Of a DNA stretch of 9,893 bases, positions 1 to 6,677 are shown one piece after another. The notes beneath the pieces are model-generated. The model ran no database searches. It saw only the letters and a program-made list of their open reading frames with translations, and had not been told where the DNA came from. How positions within the stretch are numbered: the stretch's first letter is position 1; the number at the start of each line of letters is the position of its first letter. This stretch comes from an uncultured Clostridia bacterium (GTDB lineage Bacteria > Bacillota > Clostridia > Lachnospirales > Lachnospiraceae), in contig CAMWWR010000036.1 of NCBI GenBank assembly GCA_947178045.1, forward strand, positions 1 through 9,893, read 5' to 3'. Position numbers and translations under genes: made by a program.

Positions 1-1490
1 ATGCAGAGCAGCTGCTTCTGGCCCTGTGACAGGCTGCCGCCGTCCTCGCCGCCGATCACCGTATCGTAGCTCTGCGGCAGGCGCTTGATGAAGCTGTGCG
101 CATGCGCCGCTTTGGCCGCCGAGATGATTTCCTCCTCGGATGCGTCCGGCTTGCCCATCGTCAGATTTTCGCGGATTGTCCCCGCCTTCAGCCATGTCTC
201 CTGCAGCACCATGCCGAAGCTTGTGCGCAGGCTCGCACGCGTTGCCTCACGGATATCCGTGCCGCTCACGCGGATGCTGCCCTCGTTCACATCGTAAAAG
301 CGCATAAGCAGATTGATTACCGTCGTCTTGCCGCAGCCCGTCGGGCCGACGATTGCCACGCGCTGGCCGGATTTTACGGTGAGGTTGAAATCGCGGATGA
401 GCTTCTGCTCCGGTGTGTAGGAAAATGCGACGTCCTTCAGGGAAACATTTCCGTCCACGGAATCCAGAACAACGGCGTTCTCCGCCTCCGGCAGCTGCGG
501 CTGCTCCGCGATCAGCTCAAAAATGCGGGCCGCGCAGGCGAGCGCGTTCTGCAGCTCGGTCACGACGCCGGAAATCTCGTTGAACGGCTTTGTGTACTGG
601 TTGGCATAGCTCAGAAAACAGGAGAGCTGGCCGACCGAGATTCCGCCGGAAATCGCCGAGAGCGCGCCCGTCAGGCCGACGCCGGTATATACGAGACTGT
701 TGACAAAGCGTGTCGACGGGTTGGTTGTGGAGGAAAAGAAGATCGCCTTCAACGAGCATTTTTCCAGGCGGTTGTTGATTTCGTCAAAGCGCTCGAGCAC
801 CTCGTCCTCCTGGCCGAACGCCTGTACTACCTTCTGATTCCCCAGCATTTCGTCGATCAGCGCGGTCTGCTCGCCGCGCGTCCGCGACTGGAGCTGGAAC
901 ATCGAGTAGGTCTTTTTGGCGATGAACGCCGCTACAAACAGGGACACCGGCGTGACAAGGACGACGACGAGCGTGATTTTGCCGCTGATGGAGATCATGA
1001 ACAGCAACGTGCCGAAGATGGTGATAACCCCGGTAAACAGCTGTGTGAAGCCCATCAAAAGGCCGTCCGAGAACTGATCGACATCGGCGATAACGCGGCT
1101 CACGATATCACCGTAGGAATGGCCGTCGATGTATTTGAGCGGAAGAATCTCAATTTTATGGAACGCCTCGCGGCGGATGTCACGGATCACATGGTACGCG
1201 ATCCGGTTGTTGCTGACGTTCATCAGCCACTGGGTCAGCGCCGTGCAGAGCACGACAACCACGATTCGTTTTACGATGGAAAGGATCGGATCAAATGCCA
1301 CCAGGCCCTTGTCGATAATGTAGTCAATCGCGTCGCCGGTCAGGATCGGCACATAGAGCGTCAGGGCGACCGTTGCCGCCGCACAGAGGATTGAGAGCGC
1401 GACAAACGGCCAGTACGGGCGGATGTAGCGCAGCACCTGCAGCAGGGTCTCCCGGTTTTCCTTTTTTATTGCTTCTTTTGGATCCTTCAT
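1..1490 (-). CDS. ABC multidrug exporter half-transporter, second subunit (3' end outside window)
   Basis: This is a fused membrane-plus-ATPase half of a heterodimeric ABC exporter, expected in the cytoplasmic membrane with its partner encoded immediately upstream. About 496 residues are visible. Residues 1-330 are the hydrophobic exporter core. The ATPase domain follows, with Walker A GPTGCGKT at about 382-389, a Q-loop in MVLQE, and signature LSQGQ at about 487-491. Walker B and the H-loop lie beyond position 1. LSQGQ instead of LSGGQ is the non-canonical signature known from the TM288/LmrD-type partner in asymmetric exporters. The ATG at 1490-1488 overlaps the upstream TGA (1489-1487) as ATGA, so translation is probably coupled, and a purine-rich AGAGGGGG stretch lies just upstream. 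Drug efflux is inferred from the family; the substrate cannot be read from sequence. Confidence 0.93.
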   Translation of the reverse strand, partial: MKDPKEAIKKENRETLLQVLRYIRPYWPFVALSILCAAATVALTLYVPILTGDAIDYIIDKGLVAFDPILSIVKRIVVVVLCTALTQWLMNVSNNRIAYHVIRDIRREAFHKIEILPLKYIDGHSYGDIVSRVIADVDQFSDGLLMGFTQLFTGVITIFGTLLFMISISGKITLVVVLVTPVSLFVAAFIAKKTYSMFQLQSRTRGEQTALIDEMLGNQKVVQAFGQEDEVLERFDEINNRLEKCSLKAIFFSSTTNPSTRFVNSLVYTGVGLTGALSAISGGISVGQLSCFLSYANQYTKPFNEISGVVTELQNALACAARIFELIAEQPQLPEAENAVVLDSVDGNVSLKDVAFSYTPEQKLIRDFNLTVKSGQRVAIVGPTGCGKTTVINLLMRFYDVNEGSIRVSGTDIREATRASLRTSFGMVLQETWLKAGTIRENLTMGKPDASEEEIISAAKAAHAHSFIKRLPQSYDTVIGGEDGGSLSQGQKQLLC

Positions 1491-3244
1491 GCCCTCGCCC
1501 CCTCTCCGTCCTCTTTTTTAAACTGGGAATAATAGATTTCCTGATAAACGCTGCAGCCCGCAAGCAGCTCCTCGTGCCTGCCGATGCCGGCCACCCTGCC
1601 GTCGTCCAGCACGACGATCTGGTCGGCGTGCAGAATCGACGCGGCCCGCTGCGATACAATAAATACCGTGAGCCGGTTGTCCATCTCGCGCAGCGCGCGC
1701 CGCAGCTTTGCGTCCGTCGCGTAATCAAGCGCCGACGCGCTGTCGTCCAGCACAAGAATATCCGGTTTGCGCACGAGCGCGCGGGCGATTGTCAAACGTT
1801 GTTTCTGACCGCCCGACAGATTCTTGCCGCCCTGGACAATGGGCGCATTCAGACCACCCTCCTTTGTATCGACGAACTCCCTGGCCTGCGCGGTATCCAG
1901 CGCCGCATACATTTCCTCGTCGGTCGCGTCGCCCCTGCCCCATTTGAGATTGTCGCGGATCGTCCCTGTGAAAAGAACGGCCTTCTGCATTACCATGCCG
2001 ATTTTGCCGCGCAGCACCTCCATCGGGTAATCCTTTACATTGATGCCGTTCACAAGCACTTCGCCCTCGGTTGCGTCGTAATAGCGCGGGATCAGATTGA
2101 TAACGGACGTTTTTCCGGAGCCGGTACCGCCGATAATCCCGATGGTCTCGCCCGGCTTCACCTTCAAATTCAACCCGGACAGCGATTCCGCGCCTGCGCC
2201 CCGGTAGGTCAGCCCGACGTTGCGGAATTCCACGGCGTACTCGGATTCGCCCGCCGCGGCCCTTTTGCTCTCATAAGCGGCGGCATCCCCGTATACCATG
2301 CCCGGTTCGATCTCAAAAACCCTTTCGATGCGCCCCGCACACGCGAGTGCCTTTGTGATCGTTACGATCAGGTTGGCGAGCTTGACGAGCTCAACAAGGA
2401 TCTGCGACATATAATTTACGAGCGCGACAACGGCTCCCTGTGTGATGAGCCCGGCGTCCACGCGCAGCGCGCCGACCCAGATCAGCAGAGCGATCGCGAG
2501 ATTTACAATAATGTAGGTGAGCGGATTGGTCAACGCAGAGATGCGTCCGACACGCATCTGCAGTCTTGTAAGCAGCGTGTTGCTCTCCTCAAATTCCTCG
2601 ATCTCCTCCGGCTCCTGCGCAAACGCGCGGATGACGCGCACACCGGTCAGGTTTTCGCGTGTTTTGCCGAGCACCCGGTCAAGCCCCTTCTGCACCTTTT
2701 TGAACAGTGGCATGGTGAGCATCATGATTCCGAATACGACAACCGAGAGCAGCGGGATCGTGACAACGAAGATGAGCGCCGCCTTCACATCGATCGTGAA
2801 CGCCATAATCATTGCGCCGAATACGATGAACGGGGAACGCATAAACAGGCGCAGCACCATGTTGATGCCGGACTGCACCTGATTGATATCGCTTGTCATA
2901 CGAGTGATCAGCGTGGAGGTTCCGAGCTCGTCGATCTCGGACCAGGTCAGGCTCTGGATATGCGAAAACAGCGCGTGCCGCAGCCGGGTTGAGCAGCCGA
3001 CCGCCGCCTTTGCGGCAAAGTACTGTGCGGTCAGGGAGCAGGTCAGCCCGATGATGCCGAGCGCCACCATGACAAGGCACATTTTGACGATATAGGGTCG
3101 GTCTCCGTTTGCGATGCCGACGTCGATGATCTTTTTCATGACGAGCGGCACAAAGAGCTCAAAGAGTGCTTCCAGCATTTTAAACAGCGGCGCCAGAATA
3201 CTCTCCTTTTTGTAGTTTTTGAGAAAGCTGAGCAAATGTTTCAT
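1487..3244 (-). CDS. ABC multidrug exporter half-transporter with degenerate ATPase site, first subunit
   Basis: This encodes a 585-residue membrane-ATPase half of a heterodimeric exporter, the TM287/LmrC/BmrC-like side. Exporter helices occupy about residues 15-305. The ATPase domain has Walker A GGTGSGKT (372-379), Q-loop Q420, signature LSGGQ (476-480) and Walker B ILVLDD (496-501). The catalytic glutamate is Asp501 and the switch histidine is Gln532 (IVSQR). That E-to-D and H-to-Q pair is the hallmark of the subunit that forms the degenerate nucleotide site. The frame stays open upstream to a GTG at 3370. I chose the ATG at 3244 because AGAGGA precedes it at good spacing, MKHLLSFLKNYKKE is the usual start of this family, the upstream stretch is repeat-derived, and the predicted transcription start (about 3367) lies inside the longer version. 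It is the first gene of a two-gene operon. Confidence 0.94.
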   Translation of the reverse strand: MKHLLSFLKNYKKESILAPLFKMLEALFELFVPLVMKKIIDVGIANGDRPYIVKMCLVMVALGIIGLTCSLTAQYFAAKAAVGCSTRLRHALFSHIQSLTWSEIDELGTSTLITRMTSDINQVQSGINMVLRLFMRSPFIVFGAMIMAFTIDVKAALIFVVTIPLLSVVVFGIMMLTMPLFKKVQKGLDRVLGKTRENLTGVRVIRAFAQEPEEIEEFEESNTLLTRLQMRVGRISALTNPLTYIIVNLAIALLIWVGALRVDAGLITQGAVVALVNYMSQILVELVKLANLIVTITKALACAGRIERVFEIEPGMVYGDAAAYESKRAAAGESEYAVEFRNVGLTYRGAGAESLSGLNLKVKPGETIGIIGGTGSGKTSVINLIPRYYDATEGEVLVNGINVKDYPMEVLRGKIGMVMQKAVLFTGTIRDNLKWGRGDATDEEMYAALDTAQAREFVDTKEGGLNAPIVQGGKNLSGGQKQRLTIARALVRKPDILVLDDSASALDYATDAKLRRALREMDNRLTVFIVSQRAASILHADQIVVLDDGRVAGIGRHEELLAGCSVYQEIYYSQFKKEDGEGARA

Positions 3245-3254
3245 GGTTCCTCTC

Positions 3255-3349
3255 ATTCCGCCGCGCAAGCGGCATTTGAACTGCGGCCCGCGGCCGGCCT
3301 TTTCCATAATCTCTTTATCAGGCAAACGCTGATGAAAGCGCTTCCTTAG
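3255..3349 (-). repeat. diverged, right-truncated relative of the MITE in the ABC operon leader
   Basis: Read on the minus strand from 3349, this stretch begins CTAAGGAAGCGCT, identical over 13 bases to the left edge of the element at 3533. Its first hairpin (GGAAGCGCT, six-base loop, AGCGTTTGCC) resembles the right-end hairpin of that element. About 70 bases on, ATGCCGCTTGCGCGGCG matches the element's centre ATGCCGCTTCGCGGCG with one extra base. No matching far end is visible before the ABC start codon. Another GC-rich hairpin (CGGCC, GCG, GGCCG) lies between these blocks. The stretch fills most of the predicted 5' leader of the ABC operon. Relatedness is inferred by eye and the middle part does not align. 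Confidence 0.5.
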
Positions 3350-3373
3350 GTTATACCGTTTCTTTGCCACATT

Positions 3374-3402
3374 ATTCTATACGATTTCCGCGAAGTTTGC
3401 AA
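3374..3402 (-). promoter_or_regulatory. sigma-A promoter for the ABC exporter operon
   Basis: On the minus strand a -35 box TTGCAA (3402-3397) is followed after exactly 17 bases by a -10 box TAGAAT (3379-3374). Transcription would start near 3367, giving a leader of about 120 bases before the ATG at 3244. That leader contains the diverged repeat at 3255-3349. The -10 box matches consensus at 5 of 6 positions and the -35 at 4 of 6. Confidence 0.6.
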
Positions 3403-3431
3403 GACCAATCCGAAACACTGCCGGGGAGGGC

Positions 3432-3464
3432 TGTTACAGTTTAACCTTCGGCTTCCCTGTAACA
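3432..3464. promoter_or_regulatory. perfect 8-bp dyad between divergent promoters (possible operator)
   Basis: TGTTACAG (3432-3439) and CTGTAACA (3457-3464) are a perfect inverted repeat separated by 17 bases. The dyad lies about 30 bases from the ABC -35 box and about 35 bases from the MATE -35 box, where a shared regulator could act on both. No T-run follows on either strand, which argues against a terminator. No regulator gene for this control region is in the window, so the bound protein is unknown. Confidence 0.35.
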
Positions 3465-3499
3465 AAAATGATCTGTGCGAAAACTCAGGGGATCCGTCG

Positions 3500-3528
3500 T
3501 TGACAAACGAATGGCATCAGTATACATT
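3500..3528 (+). promoter_or_regulatory. sigma-A promoter for the MATE gene
   Basis: A perfect -35 box TTGACA (3500-3505) is followed by 17 bases and a -10 box TACATT (3523-3528). An alternative TATACA at 3521 would give a 15-base spacer. Transcription would start near 3535, essentially at the left edge of the inserted element. The MATE mRNA would then carry the whole element in a leader of about 210 bases. Confidence 0.6.
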
Positions 3529-3532
3529 AAAG

Positions 3533-3676
3533 CTAAGGAAGCGCTGATTAAATCATCGCTTCCTTAGCTTCCGGCAGGATGCAAAGCCTCTTTCAGAGGC
3601 TTCGGATTTGCCAGGGAATATGCCGCTTCGCGGCGCAAATCCGGCGCAGGAAACGCTTTAATCAGCGTTTCCCTAA
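3533..3676 (+). mobile_element. MITE-like element with terminal inverted repeats and CTAA target duplication
   Basis: The 136-base core (3537-3672) begins GGAAGCGCTGATTAAA. It ends with the reverse complement of GGAAACGCTGATTAAA, so the 16-base ends differ at one position. It is flanked on both sides by the direct tetranucleotide CTAA (3533-3536 and 3673-3676), which fits the four-base YTAR-type target duplications of IS5-subgroup transposases. No open reading frame in it could be a transposase. Each end folds on itself: AAGCTAAGGAAGCG (3530-3543) with CGCTTCCTTAGCTT (3557-3570), and GGAAACGCT (3649-3657) with AGCGTTTCC (3664-3672). Internal hairpins are AAGCCTC/GAGGCTT (3584-3602) and CGGATTTGC/GCAAATCCG (3603-3643), the latter enclosing GCCGC/GCGGC (3622-3634). 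Family assignment is inferred from the ends only. Confidence 0.72.
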
Positions 3677-3747
3677 TGCGGTTCGCTGCTGCCGCATTGC
3701 AATTACCGTATTTACAGAGCAGCTAAAGAGAATGGAGGACGTGGGAA

Positions 3748-5106
3748 ATGAGAGAGGATAATACATACCTGTACAGGGAAATGCCGGTAAGACGTGCCAT
3801 ATTTACTCTTGCAATACCGACGGTTATCAGCCAGCTGATCACGGTGCTGTACAATATGGCAGATACGTTTTTTATCGGCCAGATGAATGACCCGAATCAG
3901 GTAGCTGCCGCAACTGTGGCGACGCCGCTTTTTGTGATGCTGACAGGGATTGCAAATCTGTTTGGGATTGGCGGTTCCAGCCTGATTTCCCGTTACCTTG
4001 GGCAGGGAAAAAGAAACCGGGCCCAAAACTGCGCGGTTTTCAGTATATGGGGCGCCGGCACTGTGGCCATAATATACGGCATCGCCGTGATGATATTCCG
4101 CCCGCAGATTCTTCCGCTGTTTGGAACGACAAATGATACATACACCCTGTGCTACGGCTATTTGTTCTGGACAGTTACGGTCGGCGGACTCCCCACTGTT
4201 TTGAGCGCGGCCATGGCGCATTTAATACGTTCGGAGGGATATTCCAGACAGGCCAGCCTGGGAATTGCCATGGGAGGCATTTTGAATATGCTTCTTGACC
4301 CCGTTTTCATATTTGCATTCCATTTGGAAATCAAGGGGGCGGCTATCGCAACAATGCTGTCCAATCTTTTTGCAATGGGATATTATTTTTTATTCCTGTT
4401 CCGTATCCGACACAATACTGTTATTTCTCCAAACCCGAAGTATTTTACATTGCGGCACAATATTCCGTTTGAAACGGCGGCGGTTGGCTTTCCGAGCTTT
4501 ATGATGACACTTATGGGAACCGCTTCCAATGTTGTCTTGAATAAACTGGTTTCGTCTTATTCAAGTGAAACGATTGCCGGCATGGGAATTGCAAAGAAAA
4601 TAGATACCCTTGCCTTTGCAATCGCAACGGGTATGACCCAGGGTGTTCTGTCATTGATCGGGTATAATTATTCGTCCGGCAGCCGAAAGCGAATGGAAGA
4701 GGTAATCAAAAAAACATTTGCATACACATTGTTTTTTGCTGCATGCGGTTCCGTGTTCCTGTTTGTCGGTGCGGTTCCCATATCAAGGTTTTTTATTGAT
4801 AATGCAGATACTGTTGCTTACGGGCAATACTTTTTGCGGGTGATCTGTCTGACCTGTCCAACCATTTCCGTGACATTTATCATTATCACCACATTTCAGG
4901 CAACCGGAAGGAAAATTCAGCCAATGATACTTTCGCTGCTGCGAAAGGGTATGTGTGATGTTCCATTCATGTTTTTGCTGAAATATTTTTGGGGAGCTTA
5001 TGGTATCGCGTGGGCGACACCAATTTCAGACCTGATTTCTATGTCTGTGGCAATTTGCCTGTTTATACCGTTTATGAAGAAAATGCATCGCGAAGGATTG
5101 CAGTAA
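3748..5106 (+). CDS. MATE family multidrug efflux transporter
   Basis: This 452-residue polytopic membrane protein is a cation-coupled drug or metabolite exporter of the MATE superfamily, clostridial NorM/DinF-like, with about twelve helices in two similar halves. Residues 18-44 (ending NMADTFFIG, with Asp39) are helix 1 with the family's typical D-containing end. RSEG at 161-164 and LDPVFIF (Asp184) mark the first half, and FQATGRK (383-389) is the equivalent site in the second. The length is normal for the family. GGAGG at 3734-3738 lies nine bases before the ATG. The gene is divergent from the ABC operon and its leader contains the MITE-like element. It is more AT-rich (sampled stretches 35-45% GC) than the ABC genes, which hints at separate acquisition. 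Its stop is 8 bases from that of the opposing gene. The substrate is unknown. Confidence 0.95.
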   Translation: MREDNTYLYREMPVRRAIFTLAIPTVISQLITVLYNMADTFFIGQMNDPNQVAAATVATPLFVMLTGIANLFGIGGSSLISRYLGQGKRNRAQNCAVFSIWGAGTVAIIYGIAVMIFRPQILPLFGTTNDTYTLCYGYLFWTVTVGGLPTVLSAAMAHLIRSEGYSRQASLGIAMGGILNMLLDPVFIFAFHLEIKGAAIATMLSNLFAMGYYFLFLFRIRHNTVISPNPKYFTLRHNIPFETAAVGFPSFMMTLMGTASNVVLNKLVSSYSSETIAGMGIAKKIDTLAFAIATGMTQGVLSLIGYNYSSGSRKRMEEVIKKTFAYTLFFAACGSVFLFVGAVPISRFFIDNADTVAYGQYFLRVICLTCPTISVTFIIITTFQATGRKIQPMILSLLRKGMCDVPFMFLLKYFWGAYGIAWATPISDLISMSVAICLFIPFMKKMHREGLQ

Positions 5107-5114
5107 ATGGTAAC

Positions 5115-6677
5115 TCATTCGCCGGCCGGGCTGCCGCCGATGCGCAGCTTCAGCGGCGCTTCCCGAGAATATCTGCCGAACCAGGTGTGGTCGGGCTGCC
5201 CGATTGGCAGGAGCATGCCGCCGCCAAAGACCGCGGACTCATTCCCGCTGTGCCGGTACAGGCCGCAGTAGACCTGCTCCCCTTCGCGGCAGACGGTCAG
5301 CAGCACATTCAGGCTGTACAGGCTGTCGAAGGCGGCCAGCACCAGCCGCTCCCCGTCGAAAGCACACACATTTTCCTGTGGGAAGAGCTTCTGCGAGTAG
5401 AGCTGTTCCGAATTTTCCGGAAAGCTCCCGCCGCACCACCAGCGGTGCTGTCCGTCTTCCCGGGTCACAAAGGAGAAGCTGCCGTCGCTCCAGGTCATCA
5501 GTATGCCGCCGTCCTCAAGGGACATCCGGTAAAAGGAAGGCGACGGGGCCGAAGCATCCTGTGTTCCGGCAAGGGCAGGGTTGGAGGAAACCGCATCGGC
5601 AGCAGCGGAACCGGAGGAAGCGGCCCCGGCTGCTGATATACTGGAGGAACTGTTCCGATATACCCAAAGCTGCTGTGCCAGAACCGGAGCACCCCCTTCC
5701 AGCGTATAGACGAGAAGACGGTAATCCTCCCCGTCTTTTCCGAGCAGGTACAGGAGAGAGCCCTCTTCGCTCAATAGCATCTGTATCGGAAGAAGACCGG
5801 CCGGAAGATCGCACAGTCTCCGGACCTGTGTCAGGTCGATATGGAGAAAGCTTTTTTCATCCTGCTCATAAGGGAAGTAGAAGAGCCCGTAATTCTGCCC
5901 CGGATCCGCGGCTTCCCGGCTGCTCTCACGCCGGAGGTAATAGCTGTAATAAATGCCCTCTCCGCCGAAAGCGGACAGGTTTGCGATCGAGGTGCAGGCA
6001 TCGTTTGAAATAATCCGCATTTTGACGGAAATAATGTCTCCGGTCACATTCTTTTCCAGAGTGACCTGCAGCTGGGCGTCCGCCGTCGGTATGCGGAAGA
6101 AATCCGACAGATAATCGAGCGCCTCATTATAATAGCCCTCATAAGCAACGGAGCTGCCCTCGATTGTGAAGCCAAGCGGCCAGCAGTCGTAATAGTCCCC
6201 GATGCGCACGGTCTCCGTGCGCTTCTCCCCCTCCCGCGTGCGCTCTGCCACGGCGCGGACCGCATCCGGAAATAAGGTATCGGCCCCGTCTAAAGCGGTA
6301 TAGTACTCTGCGGAGGACGAGTCATAGCTGGTATTGCTGCCTGTGGAGATCCAGCCGTTTGCAGGGCTGAATCTTAAATAGAGGCCCGCGCCCCGGTCCG
6401 ATGTCCATCCCCAGGAAGCCTGCTTTTTGGAAAAGGTGAATTTGCTTTCCGCGCCCTTTTCGCCGCCGATGGTATATTCCGTATTCCAGAGCAGGCGTTT
6501 ATCCCAGTGGGACGCGATCTGCAGAGTGACGCCCGCAGCCGCAGCCGGATCGCCCGCCAGGCATTCCTCCGTGATCGTGATGCGCTCTTTTCCGCTGTCC
6601 GCCCGCATCGCGGCCAGAGGAAGGGAGATCAGTGCCAGCGCCATCAAAATAAATGCGGTAATTAAGCTTCTCTTCAC
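5115..6677 (-). CDS. exported protein of unknown family, last gene of the GntR/ABC operon
   Basis: I do not recognise this 520-residue protein. It starts at a GTG (6677-6675) that overlaps the ATPase stop as GTGA, with AAGGAG ten bases upstream. A longer frame reaches a start at 6743, but the added residues are only the ATPase gene read in another frame. Residues 2-24 (KRSLITAF then a hydrophobic run to LAAM) form a signal peptide or N-terminal anchor with no lipobox cysteine. The remainder looks soluble and beta-rich. Residues 300-340 and 380-500 have short strand-turn-strand units with DG and W/Y residues (for example LYLLGKDGEDYRLLVY and SDGSFSFVTREDGQHRWW), compatible with a beta-propeller. 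A low-complexity Ser/Ala linker lies at about 342-381. Overlap with the ATPase gene and operon position suggest a surface partner of the ABC module, perhaps a sensor or substrate-interacting protein; that is inference. Confidence 0.85.
   Translation of the reverse strand: MKRSLITAFILMALALISLPLAAMRADSGKERITITEECLAGDPAAAAGVTLQIASHWDKRLLWNTEYTIGGEKGAESKFTFSKKQASWGWTSDRGAGLYLRFSPANGWISTGSNTSYDSSSAEYYTALDGADTLFPDAVRAVAERTREGEKRTETVRIGDYYDCWPLGFTIEGSSVAYEGYYNEALDYLSDFFRIPTADAQLQVTLEKNVTGDIISVKMRIISNDACTSIANLSAFGGEGIYYSYYLRRESSREAADPGQNYGLFYFPYEQDEKSFLHIDLTQVRRLCDLPAGLLPIQMLLSEEGSLLYLLGKDGEDYRLLVYTLEGGAPVLAQQLWVYRNSSSSISAAGAASSGSAAADAVSSNPALAGTQDASAPSPSFYRMSLEDGGILMTWSDGSFSFVTREDGQHRWWCGGSFPENSEQLYSQKLFPQENVCAFDGERLVLAAFDSLYSLNVLLTVCREGEQVYCGLYRHSGNESAVFGGGMLLPIGQPDHTWFGRYSREAPLKLRIGGSPAGE

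Noticed and set aside
96..1394. Long plus-strand open frame opposite the second ABC subunit
   Set aside because: It is antisense to a clear ABC half-transporter. Its translation is Arg/His/Asp-rich with no domain and it has no ribosome site. GC-rich codons on the other strand keep the frame open.
1373..2992. Plus-strand open frame of 539 codons opposite the first ABC subunit
   Set aside because: Same reason: the minus strand carries intact Walker A, signature and Walker B motifs over this span, while the plus-strand product has no recognisable features.
3245..3370. N-terminal extension of the first ABC subunit starting at a GTG (3370)
   Set aside because: The predicted transcription start (about 3367) is inside it, the sequence is repeat-derived, and the ATG at 3244 has a good AGAGGA site and the normal family start.
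3584..3602. Hairpin AAGCCTC/GAGGCTT as an intrinsic terminator upstream of MATE
   Set aside because: No T-run follows the stem (next bases CGGATTTG), so it does not fit a standard terminator.
3579..3761. Short open frame in the MATE leader as a leader peptide
   Set aside because: It is encoded by the MITE-like hairpins, has a poor ribosome site, and overlaps the MATE start in another frame. A similar RKRF-x-QR-x-P string in the ABC leader reflects shared repeat DNA rather than a conserved peptide.
4989..6013. Plus-strand open frames opposite the exported-protein gene
   Set aside because: They have no ribosome sites, and Pro/Arg/Gly-rich composition typical of shadow frames. The minus-strand gene has a signal segment and operon coupling.
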